Assembly: GCA_049973945.1 (NCBI GenBank)
Contig: JBMFJH010000001.1
Location: 62,001 to 126,000, forward strand
Origin: Acd1 sp049973945
GTDB taxonomy: Archaea > Thermoproteota > Thermoprotei_A > Sulfolobales > Sulfolobaceae
Length of the DNA: 64,000 nucleotides
Reading direction: 5' to 3'
Shown: positions 32,895 to 41,335 of the stretch, piece by piece
Position numbering within the stretch: the first letter of the stretch is position 1
How the letters are laid out: every line of letters starts with the position of its first letter
The notes under the pieces: generated by a model
Seen by the model: the letters and a program-made list of their open reading frames with translations, nothing else
The model's database searches: none
What the model was told of the DNA's origin: nothing
Translations under genes and position numbers: made by a program

Positions 32895-33755
32895 TTGAGG
32901 TTAAGCGTAGTCGAGAGGGCGTCACTCCTAGACAATACTGAGGAGAAGGTACTGACGTTCGTAGTCAATCAGATGAGATCGAGAGAGCTAGTCCCCTTGT
33001 CGTTAATCAAAGCCAGGTTCGGCTTCACGGACAAGGAGGCGATCGCGATTACGGACAGGCTCTACAGGCTCAGGCTGGTCTCGAGAGAGCTAGTCCTCGG
33101 GGAGCACTCCTACAGGCCTACCTTCAGCGGGGTAGACGCTTTGGCGATAAGGGACTTGATAAAGAGGAAGGTCATTAGGGAGATAAGCACCGTAATCGGC
33201 GAGGGCAAGGAGAGCGCGGTTTACTTAGGCTATACTCCGGAGGGCGACCCGGCCGCGATCAAGTTCCTGAGGATAGGAAGGTCTAGCTTCAAGAACGCGA
33301 GGAAGCTGAGGGGCCTACCTACGAGAGACCCGTGGGTGTTGGTCAGCCTGGAGTCTGCCAAGAACGAATACGAGACGCTCGAATGCGTGAAGAACAACTA
33401 CGGTTACGTGCCGAAGCCGTTTGGGTATTCGTACAACGCGGTAGCGATGGAGTTCGTTGAGGGGGTGAAGCTCGTCAACGTAAAGGAGTTGGCCGACCCG
33501 AAAACAATCCTGGACAAGATCCTGGCGACAGAGAGGGTCGCCTACGTGGAGTGCGGAAAAGCTCACGGCGACCTCAGCGAGTACAACGTGATTCTCAAGG
33601 GCGAGGAGCCCTACGTCATCGACTGGCCACAAGCGAAGAAGGACGAAGGCCTGCTGGAAAGGGATGTATCAATAATTCTCAACTTCTTCTACAAGAGGTT
33701 CGGGATAGAGGAGAACTTCGAGAGGGTAATGAGCTACGTAAAGGGAGAGACATGA
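32895..33755 (+). CDS. rio2: RIO2 atypical serine kinase/ATPase
   Basis: A 286-residue RIO2 protein. The N-terminal winged helix (ERASLLDNTEEKVLTFVVNQMR to RPTFSG) precedes a kinase domain with IGEGKESAVYLG, the catalytic HGDLSEYNVIL and the metal-binding IDWPQ. It matures the small ribosomal subunit. The TTG at 32895 is the start, and the stop overlaps the DUF460 start (ATGA). Confidence 0.93.
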   Translation: MRLSVVERASLLDNTEEKVLTFVVNQMRSRELVPLSLIKARFGFTDKEAIAITDRLYRLRLVSRELVLGEHSYRPTFSGVDALAIRDLIKRKVIREISTVIGEGKESAVYLGYTPEGDPAAIKFLRIGRSSFKNARKLRGLPTRDPWVLVSLESAKNEYETLECVKNNYGYVPKPFGYSYNAVAMEFVEGVKLVNVKELADPKTILDKILATERVAYVECGKAHGDLSEYNVILKGEEPYVIDWPQAKKDEGLLERDVSIILNFFYKRFGIEENFERVMSYVKGET

Positions 33756-35554
33756 GGGTATTGGGGCTGGACATAGAACCTGGCAAGAGCCCCCAGGGCT
33801 CGGTCCAGCCTACCTACTCGATCGTGATTCTGGACGAGGACAAGCTGTTGTTGAAAGAGGAAGGAGTCAAGCTCAGCAGGCTGATCAGGCTCGCCTGGGA
33901 GTACAGGCCGCAAGTCCTCGCCCTGGACAACGTCTTCGAGCTGGGGGCCACCGAGAGGGACGTGGTCAAAGTGGTCTCTATGATGCCTCCCGAGATAAGG
34001 CTAGTCCAGGTCAACCTGCAGGACGGGAAATTCGAGGACCTCGTGGAGGTGGCTAAGAGGTTCTCCATCGACGTCCCGGGGAAGCCGAGGCCCATCAAAA
34101 CGGCCCTCATAAACGCCCTTCTCGCCCTGAAAGGCTCCGGGACAGTAATCAGCGTCTACGAGTCCAAGACGAAGATCGTGATCAGTAAGGGTAAGACTAC
34201 ATCGAAGGGCGGGATGAGCAGCAACAGGTACAAGAGGAACATAAGGGCTACGGTGTTGAGGGTCGTCAAGAAGGTAAAGGAGGCCCTTGACTCCAACGGG
34301 TTCGATTACGACTACTTGGTTAAGAAGAGCAGGGCCGGAGTCGAGAAGGCAGTTTTCATAGTTTACGCCCCGAGGGAGAGCCTGTACGGGGTGGTCAGGA
34401 AAATTGACGCACCTAACGTGAAGTTGGACATTAGGCCGGTTTACAAGAGCAAATTAGTCTTCCAGGACAAGAAACCCCCCGAAAGGAAGCTCATAGTTGG
34501 AGTGGATCCGGGAATAGAGACAGGCGTCTCCATAATCGACATCTACGGGAACCCCGTGTTCTTCACCAGCAGGAGATCCATCGACAGATTGGACGTGATT
34601 GAGATCATCAGGAACTACGGGAAGCCATTGATAATAGCGACCGACGTTAACCCTCCGAGCGACGCCGTGAAGAAGCTCGTGAGCCAGCTGGGCGGAGTCA
34701 AGCTGTTCTACCCTGAGAGGTCAATGACGATCGACGAGAAGACGGAAATTGTCCAAGAGTACGCGGAACTTTACGGCCTGAAAATCGACGACCCTCACGT
34801 CAGGGATTCGCTTGCCGCAGCCCTTAAGGCGTACAGGGAGGTGAGCAAGAAGGTTAGACAGGCAGAATCACTACTCAGGAAGCTCGAGCTGGACATAGAC
34901 GAGGACTCCGTCATATCCTGCGTTGTGTCGGGGAAAACGGTAGCGGACTGCGTGGAGGAGCAAATTGAGAAGAACCTCGAGAGGCCCCAGCTCGAAGTAA
35001 AGGAGCCACAGAGGCTGAACGTAGTCAAGGAACAGGGGCCTCCGGTCGAGCTGATTAGGGAGATGGAAGCCTTGAAATCGAGGGTCAAGGCCCTCATTCG
35101 CGAAAAGCAGGAGCTTGAGGAAAGGATAGCGGAAATGAAGGCCATGTTCAAGGCCGAGGTGATGAAGGAGCGGAAGATTTACGAGATGTCCGAGAGAGTT
35201 AAGGCTTTGGCTCAGCGCGTCGCGGAGCTGGAGAGAGCCCTAGCCGATGAAGCGAAGAGGAGGGAAAACCTGGAGTCCCTCATTCCACTGTTGATAGAAG
35301 GCAGGAAGGTGGTCATAAGGGAAGGGGAAGACGGGCTTCTGAAGCTCTCTAACGGGAGGCTCTTCGCCCTGGAGGAAGAAGTGAACCCCAGGATAGCGGA
35401 CTACGTGGGAAGGGACTTCGTCATCGTTGATAAGAGCGTGCTGCAAGACCTTCAGGTGCTCAAGAAGGAAAAAGAGGCCTCGTCGAAGAAGGGCGTCGAG
35501 ATTTCCGACGTGAAGAAGTTGATAGAGGAGTACAGGAAGCAAAGGTGGGGTTAA
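33752..35554 (+). CDS. DUF460 protein (RNase H-fold nuclease-like)
   Basis: About 600 residues from the ATG at 33752. The N-terminus MRVLGLDIEPGKSP and a second segment IVGVDPGIETGVSIIDIYG look like two RNase H/RuvC-like first strands with an acidic residue; RDSLAAALKAYREV supplies a C-terminal acid. A long coiled coil (about 455-575) follows. This is the archaeal DUF460 family, proposed from sequence to be a nuclease. An in-frame GTG/TTG stretch continues upstream into rio2 but lacks similarity. It is cotranscribed with rio2. Confidence 0.82.
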   Translation: MRVLGLDIEPGKSPQGSVQPTYSIVILDEDKLLLKEEGVKLSRLIRLAWEYRPQVLALDNVFELGATERDVVKVVSMMPPEIRLVQVNLQDGKFEDLVEVAKRFSIDVPGKPRPIKTALINALLALKGSGTVISVYESKTKIVISKGKTTSKGGMSSNRYKRNIRATVLRVVKKVKEALDSNGFDYDYLVKKSRAGVEKAVFIVYAPRESLYGVVRKIDAPNVKLDIRPVYKSKLVFQDKKPPERKLIVGVDPGIETGVSIIDIYGNPVFFTSRRSIDRLDVIEIIRNYGKPLIIATDVNPPSDAVKKLVSQLGGVKLFYPERSMTIDEKTEIVQEYAELYGLKIDDPHVRDSLAAALKAYREVSKKVRQAESLLRKLELDIDEDSVISCVVSGKTVADCVEEQIEKNLERPQLEVKEPQRLNVVKEQGPPVELIREMEALKSRVKALIREKQELEERIAEMKAMFKAEVMKERKIYEMSERVKALAQRVAELERALADEAKRRENLESLIPLLIEGRKVVIREGEDGLLKLSNGRLFALEEEVNPRIADYVGRDFVIVDKSVLQDLQVLKKEKEASSKKGVEISDVKKLIEEYRKQRWG

Positions 35555-35558
35555 AAGG

Positions 35559-36773
35559 TCAGAACAGCTGGGCTCTCCCCTCTAGTATCTCCTCGGTGAG
35601 CTTCGTCACCCTCGCCAGCTCCTCGTCCGCTATGCCTTCTATCTCTCTCCTAACGTCGGAGCTGATTTGCCCAGAATACGTGTGGACCTGGACGTTAGTG
35701 ATCAGCGGGTCGTCTATAGGCCTTCCTATCTGACCGAGGACTTCTACCTGGGCGCTCTTCACGTCCTTCACCTGCTCAACGACCTTCCTGGCGATGAAGT
35801 TAGCCAGCACGTTGTACATCTTCCCCACGTGGTTCACCGGGTTCTTGCCTGCAGTCGCCTCGAGCGACATGGGCCTCATAGGAGTAATTAGTCCAGAAGC
35901 CCTGTTCCCTCTGCCCGTCATTCCGTCGTCGCCGTGCTCGGCCGAAGTCCCGGTCACGGTCAAGTAGACTATTCCCTTGTCTATCTTGTCCCCGGTGTTG
36001 ACGTGAACCCTCACGTTGTAACCTGGCGCGATCTTCGAGGCCAAATCCAGGACGGCTTGCTTGACTTCCTCCTTTACGGCGAGGTAGCCGTTGATGTCGC
36101 TGACGAGCTGGCTGATTACCGCCATCGCTATGGTCAATTCAATGTCCTTACCTCTCCTCAGGCCCATGACCTTGACGTCCTCACCTACTTCAGGCACTTT
36201 AGCCTTGAACTCCTTGGAGTTGAGCAGTCTTTCCGTCGAGTACACCAAGTTCTCCAGCGTCGAGTACGGGTAGAAGCCTACGCCGAAGCTGGTGTCGTTG
36301 GACAGGGGCTTCTCCTTAGACGCCTGGAAGATCCCGACCAGGTCAGCGCTCCCCTTGCCGATCTTGTAGTCGACTACCACGTGCTTCTCGGGGTCTAGGT
36401 ACCTGAAGTTGTTCTTTATCCAGTCCTTGACCGCCTCTATTATTATGGTTCCGACGGGCACGCTTTCAACGCCGCTCTCCGTCTTGACCTCTGTCGTCGT
36501 CCTGCCTGAAACGATGATGTAAATGGGGTGAAGGACTTCTCCGCCCTTGAACCTGGGGCTCGCCTGTCCTCCCACCAACAACGTCTTGTCCAGGTTGTGG
36601 TGAAGTATGGTGCCGTAGGTCTTCAGGTAGTACAGCGACAGCCTCCTGCTGGCCTCCTCAGAGGCCGAATCAGCAATGTAGTCGGGGTGACCCGTCCCTT
36701 TCCTTTCAACCAATTCGACTTCTAAGTTATCTACATCCGCCCAATGGCTCAGCTGGACGTGTATGTTCCTCAT
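35559..36773 (-). CDS. mat: Archaeal S-adenosylmethionine synthetase
   Basis: A 404-residue archaeal-type MAT, only distantly related to the bacterial MetK. ELVERKGTGHPDYIADSASEEASRRL, LVGGQASPRF, NTGDKIDKGIVYLTVTGTSAEHGDDGMTGRGNR and TAGKNPVNHVGKMYN are all present. It supplies SAM, the donor for the corrin methyltransferases encoded at 50-56 kb. The N-terminal ATG gives the normal length. Confidence 0.96.
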   Translation of the reverse strand: MRNIHVQLSHWADVDNLEVELVERKGTGHPDYIADSASEEASRRLSLYYLKTYGTILHHNLDKTLLVGGQASPRFKGGEVLHPIYIIVSGRTTTEVKTESGVESVPVGTIIIEAVKDWIKNNFRYLDPEKHVVVDYKIGKGSADLVGIFQASKEKPLSNDTSFGVGFYPYSTLENLVYSTERLLNSKEFKAKVPEVGEDVKVMGLRRGKDIELTIAMAVISQLVSDINGYLAVKEEVKQAVLDLASKIAPGYNVRVHVNTGDKIDKGIVYLTVTGTSAEHGDDGMTGRGNRASGLITPMRPMSLEATAGKNPVNHVGKMYNVLANFIARKVVEQVKDVKSAQVEVLGQIGRPIDDPLITNVQVHTYSGQISSDVRREIEGIADEELARVTKLTEEILEGRAQLF

Positions 36774-36811
36774 TGGGACACACTCACGCGAGGTAGTTTA
36801 AAACGTTCATT

Positions 36812-37069
36812 TCACTTGCCCATGATGTTCTCGTAGTCTATGCTCACGTAAAGGACGTTGCTCCCCCTTATCAGAACCTTTCCGTACTTCGCCTTCATGC
36901 TGTCGCCCGTCTCGGAGACCTCTGTGCAGTCCCTCAAGATGAGGTTCATGGTCGCGTCGCTCTGCTCCAACGTACCGATGTAGCCTGAGCCGTCCTTCAA
37001 CTTCACGAAGACCAACTTGTTCGTCGCTAACTTGAGGCCTTTGAGAGGGTTCTCGACCTTAGCCTGCAA
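36812..37069 (-). CDS. Sm-like archaeal protein (SmAP)
   Basis: About 85 residues. The Sm1 motif (NKLVFVKLKDGSGYIGTLEQSDATMNLILRDC) and Sm2 motif (GKVLIRGSNVLYVSI) are complete. SmAPs form heptameric rings that bind U-rich RNA. The open frame runs to 37267 but the extra residues look non-coding; the TTG at 37069 (QAKVENPLKG) is preferred, with a TATA-like box (gtttatatgtg, near 37103-37113) upstream. Confidence 0.88.
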   Translation of the reverse strand: MQAKVENPLKGLKLATNKLVFVKLKDGSGYIGTLEQSDATMNLILRDCTEVSETGDSMKAKYGKVLIRGSNVLYVSIDYENIMGK

Positions 37070-37181
37070 AGCTGTATCGAAAGAATTGCTATCGCAAACC
37101 ACATATAAACCTAACCGCTCGAACCTTGGACAGTGTTCACGTTTACGGGGCTCCGCCTTTTGAACCAATTCGTGAAATACA

Positions 37182-37511
37182 ATGGTCGAGTTGGATCTGG
37201 TGGTTGAGGACCCCGAGGACATAATGAAAGTCGTGGAGGCCCTGTCCTCTATCACCAGGCTGAACATACTTAGGCTACTTTACGAGGAGGAGCTGAGCGT
37301 CACGGAGCTCAGCGAGAGGCTCCACCTGAGTAAAGGCACGGTCAGCACCCACATTACCGCACTAGAGCGCGCCGGTCTGGTAGAGACCAGCTACGCCCCC
37401 GGAGCTAAGGGGGTCAAAAAGGTGATAAGGCCTAAGGTCGACAAGGTGATTCTAGTTCTGAAGCCCAGCGGCGGCCTTAAGGAACCCGACGAAGAGGGGC
37501 GATGGCCTTAA
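37182..37511 (+). CDS. ArsR-type winged-helix regulator
   Basis: A 109-residue protein. The winged helix (residues ~15-85: LSSITRLNILRLLYEEELSVTELSERLHLSKGTVSTHITALERAGLVE) is a typical ArsR-like DNA-binding domain and the C-terminus adds a basic strand (GVKKVIRPKVDKV). No metal cysteines are present, so a metal sensor is unlikely. It starts 112 bp from the divergent Sm gene and its 3' end overlaps pyrG by 60 bp on the other strand. Confidence 0.8.
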   Translation: MVELDLVVEDPEDIMKVVEALSSITRLNILRLLYEEELSVTELSERLHLSKGTVSTHITALERAGLVETSYAPGAKGVKKVIRPKVDKVILVLKPSGGLKEPDEEGRWP

Positions 37512-39050
37512 CGGCCTGCTCCTGAACTCGGGGTGGGCTTGGGTCGCGACGAAGAACTTGTGGTCGGGGAGCTCGATGAACTCCACCAGCCCCTTCTCGC
37601 TCACCCCAGAGACAGCCATGCCGTGGCGCTCCAGCATATCGACGTACTTCGGGTTCACCTCGTACCTGTGCCTGTGCCTCTCGTATACGACGTCAGTGCC
37701 GTAGAGCCTGTGAGCGATCGTGCCCTCCTTCAAAATGATCTTCTGGGCACCGAGCCTCATCGTCCCTCCCATTTCCTTGACGTTCTTCTGCTCGTCTAGG
37801 AGGGTCACGACCGGGTGGGGAGTGTTCGGGTCGATCTCGGTAGAGTGGGCCCCCTTGAGCCCGAGTACGTTCCTCGCGAACTCGACCACGCTCAACTGTA
37901 GGCCGAAGCATATCCCGAGGAACGGTATGTTGTTCTCCCTGGCCAGCTTTATGGCCCTGATCTTTCCCTCCACTCCCCTCGCCCCGAAGCCGGGCAGGAC
38001 TATTATGCCGTCGTAGTTGGCCAACTGCTTGAGGGCCTCCTCGCTCGCCTCGAGCTCTACCGAGTCTATCCACGCCATTTCTGGCCTCAGTCCAAGGTGG
38101 GCGGAAGCGTGGATCAGCGCCTCCTTAATGCTCAGGTAGCTGTCCTTCAGCTTGGCGTACTTCCCCACTAGGGCTATCCTTACTGGCTTAGAGGCCGTCT
38201 TGACCCTCCTCACGAAGTCCTCCCACTTCGAGGTGTCCGGAGCCCTGTACTCTATGCCGAGCTTGCTGGCCAGGGCCTTGTCGTAGCCCTGAGACTTGAG
38301 GACTAGAGGCACTTCGTAAACCACGCTGACGTCGTGGCTCGAGAATACGTACTCGGGCTTGACGTTCGTGTAGAGGGCTATCTTCCTCCTCGTCTCGTCG
38401 TCGAGGGGGATCTCAGACCTCGCGACGATTATGTCCGGCTGGATCCCTATCCTCCTGAGCTCTTGCACGCTGTGCTGTAAGGGTTTCGTCTTCAGCTCGC
38501 CCGTCGCCTTGAGGTACTCCACTAAGGCCACGTGTACGAAGATCACGTTGCCCTCTTCCTCAAGGGCCAGCTGCCTCATGGCCTCGAGGAAGGGCAACCC
38601 CTCGATGTCGCCGACTGTGCCTCCTATTTCTACTATGGTTATGTCAGCCCCGCTGTGGTCTCTGGCCGCCCTCACCAGTTCCTTGATTTGATCCGTCACG
38701 TGCGGTATGATCTGTACTGTCTGGCCGAGGTACTTCCCTTCCCTCTCCTTCCTTATTACCTCGAAATAGACCTTCCCGGCCGTTATGTTGTTGTACTTGC
38801 TCATGGTGACGTCGACGAACCTCTCGTAGTGCCCCAAGTCCAGGTCGGTTTCAGCCCCGTCCTCAGTTACGTAAACTTCACCGTGCATATAGGGGTTCAT
38901 CGTGCCGGCGTCGACGTTAAGGTAAGGGTCGATCTTCACGAGGGTCACGTTGTAACCCATCGACTTAAGGAGGAGCCCGGTAGAGGCGGAGATAGTGCCC
39001 TTCCCAACGCTCGAAAGCACGCCTCCGGTGATTATCACGTACTTAACCAA
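37452..39050 (-). CDS. pyrG: CTP synthase
   Basis: A 532-residue enzyme that aminates UTP to CTP. The synthase domain has the P-loop GGVLSSVGKGTISASTG and DPYLNVDAGTMNP, and the C-terminal class I glutaminase domain has FLGICFGLQ (catalytic Cys), and a terminal HPEF. TTG start. Length is normal for the family. The end overlaps the ArsR-type gene on the opposite strand. Confidence 0.96.
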   Translation of the reverse strand: MVKYVIITGGVLSSVGKGTISASTGLLLKSMGYNVTLVKIDPYLNVDAGTMNPYMHGEVYVTEDGAETDLDLGHYERFVDVTMSKYNNITAGKVYFEVIRKEREGKYLGQTVQIIPHVTDQIKELVRAARDHSGADITIVEIGGTVGDIEGLPFLEAMRQLALEEEGNVIFVHVALVEYLKATGELKTKPLQHSVQELRRIGIQPDIIVARSEIPLDDETRRKIALYTNVKPEYVFSSHDVSVVYEVPLVLKSQGYDKALASKLGIEYRAPDTSKWEDFVRRVKTASKPVRIALVGKYAKLKDSYLSIKEALIHASAHLGLRPEMAWIDSVELEASEEALKQLANYDGIIVLPGFGARGVEGKIRAIKLARENNIPFLGICFGLQLSVVEFARNVLGLKGAHSTEIDPNTPHPVVTLLDEQKNVKEMGGTMRLGAQKIILKEGTIAHRLYGTDVVYERHRHRYEVNPKYVDMLERHGMAVSGVSEKGLVEFIELPDHKFFVATQAHPEFRSRPLRPSPLFVGFLKAAAGLQN

Positions 39051-39139
39051 CGGAAATCACAGCTAGGACTCTGACTCATTCCACTTATAACTTTAACCAG
39101 CTGACGTTAAGTACTAACCCTCACCATTGGTCTCCGAAT

Positions 39140-39868
39140 ATGACTGCTGAAGATCTGGTCTCCAAGCTCAGGAAGGGGAGGCACTTACAAGTCGCCCTCG
39201 ATTTCATCGACCTTCAGCCGGCCCTAGCAGTGGCTCAAGAGGCCAAGAGGGCGGGGGCGTCAATATTAGAGGTGGGCACACCGCTCGTCAAGTCACACGG
39301 GATCGAGGGCATCAAGGCCGTTAAGAGGATCGCTGGCAACGACGTCTTAGTCCTGGCGGACACGAAGACTGCAGACGCGGGAGACGTAGAGGCGGAAATC
39401 GCTAGGAGGGGAGAAGCTTCCATAATGACCGTCCTGGGGGCGATGGACGACTCCACGATAAAGAGCGCCGTCGAGAAGGCCCACGAGTACGGGATCCTGG
39501 TTCAGGTCGACCTCATAAACGTCAAGGACGTGGTGTCCAGGGCAAAGGAAGTCGTGAAGCTGGGAGCTGACATTGTAGGGCTCCACGTGGGCCTCGACGT
39601 ACAGAGGGCCAGGGGGATAACGGTGGCCGACATGAGGAAAGAGATCGAGGAGATCGCGTCGCTCGGGGCTATAATATCTGTGGCCGGCGGTCTCAACGCT
39701 CAGAGGATAAGGGAACTCCTGGACTTACCCGTCTCGATCTTCGTAGTGGGCGGAGCGATAACTAAGGCGAGAGACCCTTACACGGCCACTAAGGAGATAG
39801 TGAAAGTGATACAGTCAGTTAAAGTATTAGGATCACAAGAAGAGGAAAAGGAAAAGTTAACGTATTAA
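39140..39868 (+). CDS. hps: 3-hexulose-6-phosphate synthase
   Basis: A 242-residue orotidine-phosphate-decarboxylase superfamily barrel. The motif LADTKTADAGDVE holds the catalytic DxKxxD group, and HVGLDVQRARG and VAGGLNAQRI are HPS-type. In archaea lacking the oxidative pentose-phosphate route the enzyme runs in reverse, making ribulose 5-phosphate from hexulose 6-phosphate for nucleotide synthesis. It could also be a sugar-phosphate relative of the same fold. The C-terminal tail (GSQEEEKEKLTY) is charged. Confidence 0.85.
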   Translation: MTAEDLVSKLRKGRHLQVALDFIDLQPALAVAQEAKRAGASILEVGTPLVKSHGIEGIKAVKRIAGNDVLVLADTKTADAGDVEAEIARRGEASIMTVLGAMDDSTIKSAVEKAHEYGILVQVDLINVKDVVSRAKEVVKLGADIVGLHVGLDVQRARGITVADMRKEIEEIASLGAIISVAGGLNAQRIRELLDLPVSIFVVGGAITKARDPYTATKEIVKVIQSVKVLGSQEEEKEKLTY

Positions 39869-39900
39869 ATATGCGATGAGGTATTATGTGTTAAAGGGGT

Positions 39901-40365
39901 GTGAGCTTGTCCCAGCCCGGCGGCCAGCAGAAGTCCAAGGAGCTCAAGCTGGTCACGAAACAGGTTGTGACCCTCGACGCTGTTAAGGACGACAAGAGGA
40001 AGATTCAGCTACTCTACCTGATAAGCAGCTTCGACGGGATATCTGAGAAGGCGTTGATGCACGCCATTAAGGAGCTCAAGGAGAAGGGCCTCGACCTGGG
40101 TTACAACGTGGTGACCCTCGGCAGCAACGTCACGAGTCCCCAAGTGAAGGAGGACTTAACGGCTTTGTTGTACCTCGGCTTAATAGAGAACGACCAGGTC
40201 AAGAGGATAAAGCTGAGCTCTAACGGGAAGGACTTCATGGAGACCATAACGGTTGACGAGGCGTTCAAGAACCAGCTGGCGGGCCTACTTCCAGAAGTCA
40301 AGGAGAAAATCAAGGGCATAGACGTGGAGCACAACATGAGGGCTCAGAGGAGAGGTAGAAGATAA
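39901..40365 (+). CDS. Hypothetical winged-helix-like protein
   Basis: A 154-residue protein. Helices KRKIQLLYLISSFDGISEKALMHAIKELKEKG and a strand pair (GYNVVTLG, LTALLYLGLIENDQ) resemble a winged helix. N- and C-terminal tails are basic or polar (QQKSKELKL; MRAQRRGRR), which suggests nucleic-acid binding. Function unknown. A GTG and a TTG two codons later are possible starts. Confidence 0.6.
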   Translation: MSLSQPGGQQKSKELKLVTKQVVTLDAVKDDKRKIQLLYLISSFDGISEKALMHAIKELKEKGLDLGYNVVTLGSNVTSPQVKEDLTALLYLGLIENDQVKRIKLSSNGKDFMETITVDEAFKNQLAGLLPEVKEKIKGIDVEHNMRAQRRGRR

Positions 40366-40445
40366 AAAGTTCTCTTCTGCTTGATGTATGAAGACTCGTA
40401 GAACAACGTGGCTTTATTCCGGAAAAGCTCGTTTCTTTGCTTAAA

Positions 40446-40868
40446 TTACATGGTCGTGAAGGGCCCTCTCCTGGTCTGCTGCTGGGTCTCCTCAATCCCG
40501 AGCGGCCTGTTCCAGATCAGGGGGTCGAGCTTGCCCTCCTTTCCCAGCTTCACCACGAGGTCCCTGAACTGGCTCGTGTGCCTTATGTCGAGCTCCAGGA
40601 GCATCTCGAACATGGTCCACACGGTCTTCAGCACGTCCTCGAGCATCTCCTTCGGCATGTGCTTTAAGACCATTGGGTCCTGGAGCCAGTTGTCGAAGGC
40701 CTTTATGGTCCTCATCATGTGCTGAAAAGCAGTCCTGGTCTCGAGGATCATGTCCAGCCTGTCCATCTCCTGAGAGTTCAGCTTCTTCTCCATTTCCTTA
40801 GCGGTCTCTAGGAGGTTCTTCTGCATCTTGATCCATTCGTCTAAGTTACTTACGAATCCACCTTCCAT
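40446..40868 (-). CDS. DUF2153-like helical protein
   Basis: A 140-residue, almost entirely helical protein (WIKMQKNLLETAKEMEKKL, AFQHMMRTIKAFDNWL, MLEDVLKTVWTMFEMLLELDIRHTSQF) ending in a polar tail. It resembles the archaeal DUF2153 family, of unknown role. No membrane span or enzyme motif. It stands alone, with an 80-bp gap on one side and the Trm112-like gene beyond. Confidence 0.62.
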   Translation of the reverse strand: MEGGFVSNLDEWIKMQKNLLETAKEMEKKLNSQEMDRLDMILETRTAFQHMMRTIKAFDNWLQDPMVLKHMPKEMLEDVLKTVWTMFEMLLELDIRHTSQFRDLVVKLGKEGKLDPLIWNRPLGIEETQQQTRRGPFTTM

Positions 40869-40948
40869 GAGAATACCCTTGAATTATGTATACGGGACGC
40901 CCGACTAATAAATCGTTGATAATACTGCCTTACGGCCGTTGAAATCGC

Positions 40949-41335
40949 CTAACTCCTCAGGTTAAAGGGCAGACCCTCCTCAGTTATCTCCTTGGGTAGC
41001 CTAGACGAGACCCTCTTCAGGAAGGCCAAGTCCTCCTCCTTCTTCCTCAGCTTATCGGGCAGCATTCTCGGTATTTCGTTGATTATCGGGTACCAACGCT
41101 TGCAGTTGGGGCAGTATAAAACCCCCTCGACGATTTCTTGCTTATAGCACTCGTCGCACGGAGGGCTCGTCAGCTCGGAAGTCTTCACCCTCTTGTAACC
41201 GCAGTAAAGCTCACAAATAGGCCTCCTTTGGTCAGGGGGGCTCCTCTGCACAGTCCTCTCCGAGAGGACGTAGAGTGTTAAGGGGAAGGTCTTGCAGATG
41301 GGGCAGGCCAGTAAGTCCATCAGCCTGTACTTCAC
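40949..41335 (-). CDS. Trm112-like zinc-binding protein
   Basis: A 128-residue protein with the Trm112 plan: an N-terminal LLACPICKTFPLTL, a middle insertion with several cysteines (ICELYCGYKR, PPCDECY), and a C-terminal LYCPNCKRWYPIINEIPRMLP. Trm112 stabilises several SAM-dependent methyltransferases for tRNA, rRNA and release factors. The insertion is longer than in the typical ~60-residue bacterial form but usual for archaea. It overlaps glmM by 4 bp. Confidence 0.87.
   Translation of the reverse strand: MKYRLMDLLACPICKTFPLTLYVLSERTVQRSPPDQRRPICELYCGYKRVKTSELTSPPCDECYKQEIVEGVLYCPNCKRWYPIINEIPRMLPDKLRKKEEDLAFLKRVSSRLPKEITEEGLPFNLRS

Noticed and set aside
33551..33751. In-frame N-terminal extension of the DUF460 gene
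   Set aside because: It lies inside rio2 in another frame, and the ATG at 33752 gives a natural ATGA overlap and the conserved N-terminus.
37070..37267. N-terminal extension of the Sm-like gene
   Set aside because: It spans the promoter region and lacks similarity to Sm proteins.
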